Source: an uncultured Gammaproteobacteria bacterium (lineage in GTDB: Bacteria > Pseudomonadota > Gammaproteobacteria > GCA-2729495). Taken from it: 13,808 nt of DNA. Of this stretch, positions 1 to 7,330 are shown piece after piece. Below the pieces are notes generated by a model, which was not told the origin of the DNA, made no database searches, and was given only the letters and a program-made list of their open reading frames with translations. The stretch lies in contig CAMYJV010000131.1 in assembly GCA_947258805.1 (NCBI GenBank), positions 9,579 through 23,386 of the forward strand, read 5' to 3'. Numbering within the stretch: position 1 is the first letter of the stretch; the number at the start of each line of letters is the position of its first letter. A program made the position numbers and the translations under genes.

Positions 1-816
1 GAAGAGCTGCACGTCCTGTTCGTTTTTTAGCAGTGCACCGTACATCGGCGGAATGCTGGTGCGGTCATCGTCACTGTTCAGGGCCTCGGCCGGAATGTCT
101 TCGGCCAGCAGCAGCTTGAGCCAGTCGAGGAGTTCCGACGTTGACGGCTTCTTTTTCAGGCCGGGCACTTCGCGCACGTCGTAGAAACGATTCAGGGCGG
201 CACTCAGCAGTTCCTTCTTCAGATCCGGGTAGTGCACCTCGACGATCTGTTCCATGGTGCTCTTGTCCGGGAACTGGATGTAGTGAAAGAAGCAGCGTCT
301 CAGAAACGCATCAGGCAGTTCTTTCTCATTGTTGCTGGTAATCACGACGATGGGTCGGTGGCGAGCCTGAATGGTTTGCCGGGTTTCGTAGACGTAGAAC
401 TCCATGCGGTCGAGTTCTAGTAGCAGATCGTTCGGAAACTCGATATCCGCCTTATCGATCTCGTCGATCAGCACGACCGGCGGGGCGTCCGCCTGGAAGG
501 CTTCCCACAGCGTCCCGGGCACGATGTAGTTTGCAATGTCCTGGACGCGGTCGTCGCCGAGCTGTGAGTCGCGCAGCCGGGCCACCGCGTCGTATTCATA
601 AAGGCCCTGCTGGGCTTTGGTCGTGGACTTGATGTGCCATTGCAACAGGGGTCGTTCGAGGACCTTCGCGATTTCAGCCGCGAGCTGGGTCTTGCCGGTG
701 CCGGGCTCGCCCTTGATCAGGATTGGGCGGCCCAGGGTCACCGCCGCGTTGACCGCCAGCATCAGGTCGCGGGTGGCAACATAGGTGTCGGAGCCTTGAA
801 AACGTTTGTCAGTCAT
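1..816 (-). CDS. MoxR-family AAA+ ATPase (C-terminus off the left edge)
   Basis: This gene encodes a cytosolic MoxR-type AAA+ ATPase. The 272 codons visible are open to the window edge, so the C-terminal end is missing. Visible motifs are Walker A GEPGTGKT (residues 36-43), Walker B VVLIDE (114-119) with the following IDKAD, a sensor-1 region TSNNE (160-164), and an arginine-finger candidate in FLRRC (171-175). The stretch KKPSTSELLDWLKLLL is typical of the MoxR subgroup that sits next to a von Willebrand factor A (CoxE-like) gene; such a gene may lie beyond position 1. MoxR proteins generally act as chaperones that help assemble or metallate partner complexes. The ATG at 816 is favoured because MTDKRFQG matches the usual start of this subgroup and because it overlaps the preceding DUF1289 gene by 8 bp. 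No strong Shine-Dalgarno is seen, which fits translational coupling. The family call is firm; the substrate is unknown. Confidence 0.93.
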   Translation of the reverse strand, partial: MTDKRFQGSDTYVATRDLMLAVNAAVTLGRPILIKGEPGTGKTQLAAEIAKVLERPLLQWHIKSTTKAQQGLYEYDAVARLRDSQLGDDRVQDIANYIVPGTLWEAFQADAPPVVLIDEIDKADIEFPNDLLLELDRMEFYVYETRQTIQARHRPIVVITSNNEKELPDAFLRRCFFHYIQFPDKSTMEQIVEVHYPDLKKELLSAALNRFYDVREVPGLKKKPSTSELLDWLKLLLAEDIPAEALNSDDDRTSIPPMYGALLKNEQDVQLF

Positions 817-1039
817 TGATCATGGGATCCGGTGGTGAAATCGAGGACTGCGGATTGTCTTCGTCGGTCGGCCGCCGCGCGGCCAGCTCACGCAGAATAG
901 CGGCCTTCCGGTCGGCTGAGAAACTGCCCCAGCCGGCAATTTCATCAACCGTGCGGAAACAGCCCCGGCAGTAGCCGCTCTGCTCGTTCATCACGCAGAT
1001 CTCGATGCAGGGCGACGCCATGGCCGGTTGCGTGCTCAT
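809..1039 (-). CDS. DUF1289 small cysteine-motif protein
   Basis: This is a 76-residue protein with four cysteines arranged C11-x3-C15-x8-C24-x2-C27 (CIEIC, then CRGC), followed by the TVDEIAGW segment that marks the DUF1289 family. The family is often described as a putative Fe-S or metal-binding protein of unknown function; the cysteine spacing is seen here, the metal is inference. A polar, proline-rich tail follows the conserved core. The ATG at 1039 overlaps the stop of the BtuF-like gene in an ATGA (1036-1039), and its own stop overlaps the MoxR start. It has no Shine-Dalgarno of its own, so translation probably depends on ribosomes arriving from upstream. A longer reading of this frame extends upstream to 1462, but that extension is arginine-rich shadow sequence within the BtuF-like gene. 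Confidence 0.85.
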   Translation of the reverse strand: MSTQPAMASPCIEICVMNEQSGYCRGCFRTVDEIAGWGSFSADRKAAILRELAARRPTDEDNPQSSISPPDPMIND

Positions 1040-1826
1040 GCTGCGATCTGCCGGGCGAAGTCTTCGAGATAGGCTACCCCGGCCACGGCCCGGCTGCCGT
1101 ACCACGACACCATGTCGCCGTCGATCAGGTGTACGGGCGTCGTGTCGCCCAGTTCCGCGCGAATCTCCGGCGCGTGGCGATCGCGAAACGGATAGGGTTC
1201 GCTGCTCAACAGGACCAGGTCCGGATTCTCCGCCAGCTCGCCCAGTTCCACCTCGGGATATCGGATGTCGCTGTGCCCGGGCACGGTACGCCAGTTCACC
1301 AGCCGCAGCATGCGCGCAATGTAGGTATCGTTGCTCACGGTCATCCACGGGTCTCGCCAGATCAGGTACAGAACCTTTCGTTCGGGCCATGCCGGGTGGT
1401 TTTCCAGCGCGGCCAGGCGTCCTTGCAGTTCTCTGCTGAGCTGGGCCGCCCGTTCTTCGCAATGGAAGATGCCGCCCAGCAGGCGGTAAAGGGCGAAAGG
1501 GGATGGGTCACGACCAGGTGGGGCACAAACCCGGCCAGCGCATCGGCAGTTTCCCGGCGATTCTCGTCCACATTCAGCACCACGTGAGTGGGCTGCAGGT
1601 CCCGGATTGCCTCCAGGTTCACGTCCTTGGTGCCGCCCACCTTGGTCACGTGGCGCAGCTGCTCTTTGGGATGCACGCAAAAACCCGTGCGGCCCACCAG
1701 TTGCCCGCCGAGACCCAGGTCGCACAGCAGTTCCGTGACGCTGGGTACCAGGCTGACGATGCGCGCCGGCCCCGCGGCCGGCGCGTGTCGCGTGCCCAGT
1801 GCGTCAATGAGTGCGTCGTCCGTCAC
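1036..1826 (-). CDS. BtuF-like cobalamin-binding protein, frameshifted
   Basis: The gene encodes a helical-backbone metal-receptor protein (COG0614 / PF01497 type, the BtuF fold). The N-terminal half contains RIVSLVPSVTELL and VGGTKDVNLEAI, both typical of BtuF relatives. The C-terminal half contains ALYRLLGG, the PDLVLLSSEPYPF segment and IDGDMVSWYG. The two halves are in different frames: the first runs from 1826 to about 1500 and the second from about 1500 to 1036. The span is 791 bases, so one added base restores a 263-residue protein of normal size. The switch lies near 1490-1505, by the G4 run at 1499-1502. The GTG start at 1826 forms a GTGA overlap with the IcmF stop. No signal peptide is visible, unlike periplasmic BtuF, so the product would be cytosolic. 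A role in holding or delivering cobalamin to the mutase is inference from context. The shift may be a sequencing error or a real mutation. Confidence 0.8.
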
Positions 1827-4800
1827 ATGTTGCGGCGGTATTCTCCGCCCACGGCATAAAGCGCGCTCGAAACCTGGCCCAGTGATGCGCTCTTCACGGT
1901 TTCCATCAGCTCTTCGAAAATATTGCCGCGGGCGCGGGCAATTTCCTGCAGACGTTGCAGCGCCTTGCCGGTCTCCGCTTCGTGTACCGCGTGAAAATTC
2001 CGCACCGCCGAAATCTGCGCCTGCTTTTCCGCTTCGTCCGAACGCATCAGCTCGAGCTCCTTGATCTCGTCTTCCTGGCCCGCCGGGGGCAGGAAGGTGT
2101 TGACCCCGATCAGCGGCAGTCGGCCGTCGTGTTTCTGCGCTTCGTAGTACAGGCTCTCGTCCTGGATCTTGCCCCGCTGGTACATCGTGTCCATGGCCCC
2201 CAGCACGCCGCCGCGCTCGGAGATGCGTTCGAACTCTGCGTACACGGCTTCTTCGACGAGGTCGGTGAGTTCGTTGATAATGAATGAGCCCTGCCACGGG
2301 TTCTCGCAGAAATTCAGGCCCAGCTCACGGTTGATGATGAGCTGGATCGCGACCGCTCGGCGCACCGAAGCTTCCGTGGGCGTGGTGATGGCCTCGTCGA
2401 AAGCATTGGTGTGCAGGCTGTTGCAGTTGTCGAACAATGCATAAAGGGCCTGCAGGGTTGTGCGAATATCATTGAAGCTGATTTCCTGGGCGTGGAGGCT
2501 GCGCCCGGAAGTCTGAATGTGATACTTCAACATCTGGGAGCGTGAACTCGCACCGTAACGTTCGCGCATGGCCCGGGCCCAGATCCGCCTGGCCACCCGG
2601 CCGATCACGGAGTATTCCGGGTCCATGCCATTGCTGAAAAAGAAGCTCAGGTTCGGCGAGAACTCGTCGATATTCATACCCCGCGCGAGGTAGTACTCGA
2701 CAATGGTAAAGCCGTTCGATAGCGTGAACGCAAGTTGCGAGATCGGGTTCGCCCCGGCTTCCGCAATGTGATATCCGCTGATCGAGACGCTGTAGAAGTT
2801 GCGGATGGCGTGATCGATGAAGTAGGCCTGGACGTCGCCCATGGACCGCATTGCGAATTCGGTTGAAAAGATGCAGGTGTTCTGAGCCTGGTCTTCCTTA
2901 AGGATGTCTGCCTGCACAGTGCCCCGTACCGACTTCATCGTTTCTGACTTGATTCGCTCGTAGGTCTCCTGGTCGACCACCTTGTCGCCGGAGATGCCAA
3001 GCAGGCCAAGGCCCAGGCCATCGTTGCCTTCCGGCAGCTCGCCCGCATAGGTGGGCCGCCGCTTGTCGGCGAACCGCGCATCGATCTTTTTCTGCGCAGT
3101 CTCCCACTGGCCGGTTGCCCGCAGGTGTTTCTCGACCTGCTGGTCGATGGCGGCGTTCATGTAGAAGGCCAGCACCGTGGGCGCTGGGCCGTTAATGGTC
3201 ATGGATACCGACGTTGTGGGGTCGCAGAGGTCGAAGCCGGAGTAGAGCTTCTTGGCATCGTCCACGGTGGCGATCGAGACGCCGGAATTGCCTACCTTGC
3301 CATATATGTCGGGCCGCTCGTGCGGGTCTTCGCCGTACAGCGTGACGGAGTCAAAAGCGGTAGACAGGCGGGCAGCGTCATGGCCTGCGGACAGGTAATG
3401 GAAGCGGCGGTTCGTGCGCTCCGGGGTGCCTTCACCGGCAAACATCCGGATTGGATCTTCGCCGGTACGGCGATAGGGATAGACACCACCGGTGTACGGA
3501 TAACCGCCCGGCAGGTTCTCCTTCATCAGGAATCGCAGCTGGTCGCCCCAGCCGTCGAAGCGTGGCGGGGCGATCTTCGGGATGCGCTGGTGACTGAGGC
3601 TTTCACTGTAGTTGTCGCCCTCGACCACACGGTCGCGAACCTTGTAGGCGTACTTGTCCGCAGTGATGCCCGCGAGCCGGTCGGGCCAGTCTCGCAGCAG
3701 CTGCAGCGCTTCTGTGCCGAGATCGTGGAGGCCGGCGTTGTAACGCTGGCGAAGCACCGCCAGGCTGTGGTCGGCATCATCTGTCAGCGCTGCCGGGTCA
3801 TAGGGCTGCAGGACGCCCGGGAGTTGCGTGTCTGCCAGCTCCTGGAGCGCGGCATAACAATGCTGGACACGGTTCGCCGTGTCGCAGAGCGCTTCGATTT
3901 TCGCGTTGACGCCACGGCCCTGCTCCGCGATTTCTGCCAGGTAGCGGGTGCGCTTGCCGGGAATCAACACCGTGGCCCGCGGTTCCTTTACGCTCACGTC
4001 CACTTCAGGCAACCAGCTCCTCTGGCTGGAAGCGTCTCCTTCCTGGAGCTTCGTGCACAGCTGGGCAAACATCCACGTCAGGCCCGGGTCGTTGAACTGG
4101 CTGGCTATGGTGGGGTAGACGGGAACATTGTCGTCGGTGGTTTCGAAGGCCACGTGGTTACGTCGCCACTGTTTGCGAATGTCGCGAAGTGCGTCCTCTG
4201 CACCACGCCGATCAAACTTGTTGAGCACGACAATGTCTGCAAAGTCCAGCATGTCGATCTTTTCAAGCTGGCTGGCGGCACCGTACTCGCTGGTCATCAC
4301 GTACATAGAAAGGTCAACGAGGTCGACGATCTCGCTGTCGCTCTGGCCGATGCCCGCGGTTTCCACAATGACCAGGTCGAAGCCCAGCGACTTCAGGAAC
4401 AGCACCTCGTCGGCCAGCATGGCGCTGGTGGCCAGGTGCTGGCGCCGCGTCGCGATGGAGCGCATGAAGATCGACTCGTTGCGCAGGCTGTTCATGCGAA
4501 TGCGATCGCCCAGCAGCGCGCCGCCCGTTCGGCGGCGGGTGGGGTCAACGGCTAGGACCGCAATGCTGATATCCGGGTGGTACTGGGCGAAGCGCGACAG
4601 CAATTCGTCCGTCACGCTGCTTTTGCCGGCGCCGCCCGTGCCGGTAATACCGAGCACGGGCGTCTGGCCGGCGGCGAGTCGCCACTGCCGGCGAAGCTTT
4701 TCCAGCTCGGCCTCATCCAGCAGACCGTCCTCCAGGGCCGACAGTGTTGCGGCGACAGATAACATATCTGTCCGGACCGCTTGTGTCGGCACTGTGGTCG

Positions 4801-5269
4801 GCCGCCTGTTGGCTTCGGTACGCTGAACCAGGTCGTCGATCATCCCGGTGAGCCCCAGGTTCATGCCGTCGTGGGGGTGATAGATGCGCTCGACACCGCA
4901 ATCCTGGAGTTCGGCGATTTCTTCCAGCGTAATAGTGCCGCCACCGCCGCCGAACACGCGAATGTGGCCGGCGCCATGCTCTTTGAGCATGTCCACCATG
5001 TAGCGGAAGTATTCATTGTGGCCGCCCTGGTAAGAGCTGACGGCGATGCCGTCGGCATCTTCCTGGATGGCCGCGCGGACAACGTCGGCAACGCTGCGAT
5101 TGTGGCCGAGGTGGATCACTTCCACGCCCTTCGACTGGATCAACCGGCGCATCACGTTGATTGCGGCGTCGTGACCATCAAACAGCGACGCTGCAGTCAC
5201 GAAACGCAACGGACTGCGCGCGGTGCTGGTCTCGGTTGCCGAACGGATACTGTCTGCGGAACTACTCAT
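1823..5269 (-). CDS. icmF: Fused isobutyryl-CoA mutase IcmF
   Basis: This 1148-residue cytosolic enzyme fuses three parts. An N-terminal B12-binding domain (about 22-150) has the lower-ligand motif DGHD (31-34, His33), SSYQGGH and a GGGGG run. A MeaB-type G3E GTPase domain (about 203-400) has Walker A GTGGAGKSS (210-218), ETAGIGQ (303-309) and NKFD (350-353). A mutase barrel (about 560-1110) includes YGEDPHERPDIYGKVGNSG, GTVQADILKEDQ and HIQTSGRSLHAQE. This order is diagnostic of IcmF, which interconverts isobutyryl-CoA and n-butyryl-CoA using adenosylcobalamin, with a built-in GTPase chaperone. Gln796 falls where methylmalonyl-CoA mutase has its carboxylate-binding Arg207, which argues against a methylmalonyl-CoA mutase. 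The length is slightly above the roughly 1090-1100 usual for the family, mainly through small insertions and the N-terminus. AAGGTG at 5275-5280 is a well-spaced ribosome binding site for the ATG at 5269. The TetR gene ends 21 bp upstream, so the two are likely cotranscribed. The exact substrate is uncertain. Confidence 0.95.
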   Translation of the reverse strand: MSSSADSIRSATETSTARSPLRFVTAASLFDGHDAAINVMRRLIQSKGVEVIHLGHNRSVADVVRAAIQEDADGIAVSSYQGGHNEYFRYMVDMLKEHGAGHIRVFGGGGGTITLEEIAELQDCGVERIYHPHDGMNLGLTGMIDDLVQRTEANRRPTTVPTQAVRTDMLSVAATLSALEDGLLDEAELEKLRRQWRLAAGQTPVLGITGTGGAGKSSVTDELLSRFAQYHPDISIAVLAVDPTRRRTGGALLGDRIRMNSLRNESIFMRSIATRRQHLATSAMLADEVLFLKSLGFDLVIVETAGIGQSDSEIVDLVDLSMYVMTSEYGAASQLEKIDMLDFADIVVLNKFDRRGAEDALRDIRKQWRRNHVAFETTDDNVPVYPTIASQFNDPGLTWMFAQLCTKLQEGDASSQRSWLPEVDVSVKEPRATVLIPGKRTRYLAEIAEQGRGVNAKIEALCDTANRVQHCYAALQELADTQLPGVLQPYDPAALTDDADHSLAVLRQRYNAGLHDLGTEALQLLRDWPDRLAGITADKYAYKVRDRVVEGDNYSESLSHQRIPKIAPPRFDGWGDQLRFLMKENLPGGYPYTGGVYPYRRTGEDPIRMFAGEGTPERTNRRFHYLSAGHDAARLSTAFDSVTLYGEDPHERPDIYGKVGNSGVSIATVDDAKKLYSGFDLCDPTTSVSMTINGPAPTVLAFYMNAAIDQQVEKHLRATGQWETAQKKIDARFADKRRPTYAGELPEGNDGLGLGLLGISGDKVVDQETYERIKSETMKSVRGTVQADILKEDQAQNTCIFSTEFAMRSMGDVQAYFIDHAIRNFYSVSISGYHIAEAGANPISQLAFTLSNGFTIVEYYLARGMNIDEFSPNLSFFFSNGMDPEYSVIGRVARRIWARAMRERYGASSRSQMLKYHIQTSGRSLHAQEISFNDIRTTLQALYALFDNCNSLHTNAFDEAITTPTEASVRRAVAIQLIINRELGLNFCENPWQGSFIINELTDLVEEAVYAEFERISERGGVLGAMDTMYQRGKIQDESLYYEAQKHDGRLPLIGVNTFLPPAGQEDEIKELELMRSDEAEKQAQISAVRNFHAVHEAETGKALQRLQEIARARGNIFEELMETVKSASLGQVSSALYAVGGEYRRNM

Positions 5270-5290
5270 GGCTGCACCTTAAAGAGTATT

Positions 5291-5932
5291 TCAATCGGCG
5301 CGCCGGGCTGTAGCCAGCGCACTTACCATCTGTTGTTTCAGGCCTTCATGCAGTTGGTGTATGTGTTCGTCGGCCCCCGGTGTGACCAGCCACTGGTAGA
5401 CAATGCCGATGATGGCGGCACAGAACTGTTCGGCCGTCGCACGGATGTCTGCCGTTTCGCTGACGCTGCGATCACGGATGCCACCCTCGATCCACGCTTC
5501 TACGTCTCGCTGTCGGCGCTCGTGAATGTGGGCGATCACTTCCTTGAGTTCGGGGTCGGGGCCAATGGAATGAAACCAGAGAATGTAGAAAGCCTGGATC
5601 TGCTCAGCCGACTCGAGCACGAACCGGTAGTGGGCATCCGTGGCGGCGAGGATGGCGTTCAGCCCCACCTGGCTGCCGACGGCCTGGCTGAGTTGCCGCA
5701 GCCAGTCTTCGCCGATGGAACGGACCATGAAGCAGAATAAGCCGGCTTTGTTACCAAAGCGATAACTCGCCAGGCCCCGGCTGTAGCCGGCGCGTTCGCC
5801 CACGTCTTTCAACGTGGTGCCGTCGGCGCCGCGCTCGCAAATCAATGCGACCGCGGCCGCCAGCATCCGGGCGTCGGATTCCGCGGTGCGCTCGGCCTGG
5901 GTGCGGGGGACTCTGGCGGGCAGACTGACCAT
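5291..5932 (-). CDS. TetR-family transcriptional regulator of the icmF operon
   Basis: This 213-residue protein has a TetR N-terminal helix-turn-helix. The segment TTLKDVGERAGYSRG followed by LASYRFGNKAGLF is characteristic of the family, and a helical ligand-binding half follows. The frame stays open to a TTG at 5974, but that codon lies inside the operator palindrome and upstream of the predicted transcript start. The ATG at 5932 (MVSLPARVPRTQ) is therefore chosen. No good Shine-Dalgarno precedes it, and the promoter predicts transcription starting only a few bases upstream, so the message may be nearly leaderless. The gene ends 21 bp before icmF. By analogy with other TetR regulators next to acyl-CoA genes, it probably represses its own operon and releases DNA on binding an acyl-CoA or related metabolite. 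The repressor role and the ligand are inference. Confidence 0.92.
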   Translation of the reverse strand: MVSLPARVPRTQAERTAESDARMLAAAVALICERGADGTTLKDVGERAGYSRGLASYRFGNKAGLFCFMVRSIGEDWLRQLSQAVGSQVGLNAILAATDAHYRFVLESAEQIQAFYILWFHSIGPDPELKEVIAHIHERRQRDVEAWIEGGIRDRSVSETADIRATAEQFCAAIIGIVYQWLVTPGADEHIHQLHEGLKQQMVSALATARRAD

Positions 5933-5941
5933 AGGCGGCAG

Positions 5942-5970
5942 ATCATAGTGCAGATACTTGTTTGTGACAA
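5942..5970 (-). promoter_or_regulatory. Predicted sigma70 promoter of the TetR-icmF operon
   Basis: On the minus strand a -35 box TTGTCA (5970-5965) and a -10 box TATGAT (5947-5942) are separated by exactly 17 bases. Each box matches five of six consensus positions. The predicted transcription start is near 5935, about three bases before the regulator's ATG. An AT-rich stretch around 6000-6030 lies farther upstream. This is the best promoter in the window. Confidence 0.7.
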
Positions 5971-5976
5971 GCAAGT
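5956..5976. promoter_or_regulatory. 21-bp palindromic operator, probably for the adjacent TetR regulator
   Basis: Ten-base arms ACTTGTTTGT and ACAAGCAAGT flank a central G. Nine of ten arm positions are complementary; only the sixth position from each end mismatches. The site covers the -35 box of the predicted promoter, so bound protein would block RNA polymerase. Its size, symmetry and position next to a tetR gene are typical of TetR autoregulatory operators. The symmetry is seen directly; the binding protein is inferred. Confidence 0.72.
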
Positions 5977-6089
5977 TAGTCAGGTAATGGAGAGCTGTTC
6001 ATATCTAATTGATTTAAATGCACAAAAACGAATCGCAGCGGACCAGCTACCAGCCTCTCTGGCCCTGTCAGGGTCGCTGCAGACCGTTT
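5977..6089. other. Intergenic stretch upstream of the TetR operon
   Basis: This noncoding stretch separates the oxidoreductase stop from the operator. Its middle (about 6000-6030) is AT-rich compared with the rest of the window and could act as an UP element for the operon promoter. A small palindrome CCCTGTCAGGG lies at 6063-6073 but has no following T run on either strand, so no terminator can be claimed. Confidence 0.4.
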
Positions 6090-7267
6090 CTAGTCCGTTG
6101 CGGCCACCTCGAAGGTCATCCCGGCCAGTTCGCGCAAGCGTTCAATCAGGCGGTCATCGAAGATGGTGGCCGGTGTCCAGAACCCGCCCGCTTTCTGTTC
6201 CGCGGAAACATCGTGGGCCAGGCTGACGCCGCATTGGCCGATCATCTTCGCCGTCGACCCGTAGCCGGGATCGCGATCGCCGGTCACTTTGACCTGCAGC
6301 GAGCGCCCGCTATCTGTCCTGCCCAGGAACTTCAGGACATAGAAACCCTTTCGTCGGGTCTCCTCGTCGGGGCCCTCACCCGGCGACGGCAGCGCATAGC
6401 GCTGCAGCAAGCCTCTCAGCGTGCGATTCGTGGTCGCGCCGAGGAACAGCTTGCCGAAGGTTGACAGTCCGGTCGCTTTCAGTCGCCCGCTGACGCCATG
6501 CCCGGTGACCACTGCTTCGTTGTAGGCGAAATGCTCGCCGTATGGATTGCCGAGCAGCGCCTGGGATCGCAGCACCACGGGCTCGTTGACTCCGGCCATC
6601 ACGAAGGGCGCTATCCATTTACCAAGCTCGTCGTCAAATTCCGTCGAAGTCACCCGGTGCTGGCGGGTCCTATTCTTGTAGCCGGGTGGGCATCATTCAG
6701 TAGTGTGGCGATGGTGCCCCCGGAGAAGGCACCCGATGCGGCCACGACGCGCATCCTGACCTGGCTGCAGTATTCGCCGTACAGGTCCATGGCCTGCTTC
6801 TGCAGGAAGTTAACGCCCATGTCCGAAGGCAGCGAGTCGAAACCGCAGGCATGGACAATTCTCGCGCCGGACTCGCGCGCGGCGCCCTCGTGGGCCGCGA
6901 TCATGCGGCGCATCCAGCGCACTTCGCCGGTCAGGTCACAGTAATCGGTGCCGGTCTGCGCGCAAACCTTGACCAGTGTGTCGCCATACAGGTCGTAGGG
7001 CCCGACGGTGGAGATCACCACGCGGGTTTGTTCGCACAGGCGTTGCAACGTGGCTTCGTCATGCGCATCGGCGACAATCAACGGCAATTCCGCTGCCGCA
7101 GATCCCAGGGAGTCTTTCAGCGCTTCGAGTTTCGCCGCCGAACGCCCGGCCGCGGCCCACGCCAGGTCGCCAGATTCAGGGTAGGTCTCGACAAGATAGC
7201 GCGCGAGAATCTGGCCGACGAAACTCGTGGCTCCAAATACGACGATATCAACGGGCGGATCGCTCAT
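6090..7267 (-). CDS. Saccharopine dehydrogenase-like (SCCPDH / trans-acting enoyl reductase type) oxidoreductase, frameshifted
   Basis: The product belongs to the saccharopine-dehydrogenase NADP-binding family seen in SCCPDH and trans-acting enoyl reductases; true lysine metabolism is unlikely. The first 205 codons (7267 to 6650) give a Rossmann domain with GATSFVG at residues 12-18, then STVGPYDLYG, a CDLTGE segment and CGFDSLPSD. The rest (6653 to 6090) is in another frame and supplies the second half, including WIAPFVMAGVN and NPYGEHFAYNEA. The 1178-base span would be in frame with one extra base, giving about 392 residues, a usual size. The switch lies between about 6651 and 6690. The downstream frame happens to begin with a GTG overlapping the upstream stop as GTGA, so a two-gene reading is possible. 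The linker also seems roughly a dozen residues short compared with relatives I recall. It starts 63 bp after the cytochrome gene and may be cotranscribed with it. The substrate is unknown. Confidence 0.8.
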
Positions 7268-7330
7268 GTTGCCTGGAATGCAGCTACTGGAGACTGCGGT
7301 GGCATAGTGCCAAGGGGTCGGGAGTCGTGG

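Noticed and set aside
1485..1510. Programmed -1 frameshifting in the BtuF-like gene
   Set aside because: No X-XXY-YYZ heptamer exists in the upstream reading frame and no obvious stimulatory hairpin was seen; a one-base error or mutation is simpler.
3125..4555. A 476-codon plus-strand open frame antisense to the mutase
   Set aside because: It mirrors a strongly conserved IcmF coding region. GC-rich codon use keeps the opposite strand open, and the translation has no recognisable domain.
1823..5269. Methylmalonyl-CoA mutase as the identity of the fused mutase
   Set aside because: The B12 domain comes first with an internal G3E GTPase domain, and Gln replaces the carboxylate-binding Arg; both are IcmF features.
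4781..5740. A 319-codon plus-strand open frame across icmF and the regulator
   Set aside because: It is antisense to two well-supported genes and crosses their junction, with no family resemblance.
5972..5974. TTG at 5974 as the regulator start
   Set aside because: It lies inside the operator palindrome and upstream of the predicted transcription start; the ATG at 5932 fits better.
6063..6073. CCCTGTCAGGG palindrome as a terminator after the SCCPDH-like gene
   Set aside because: The stem is short with almost no loop and no T run follows on either strand.
7268..7330. Sigma54-type promoter (TGGCAC on the minus strand) before the SCCPDH-like gene
   Set aside because: The TTGC element is absent at the required distance.
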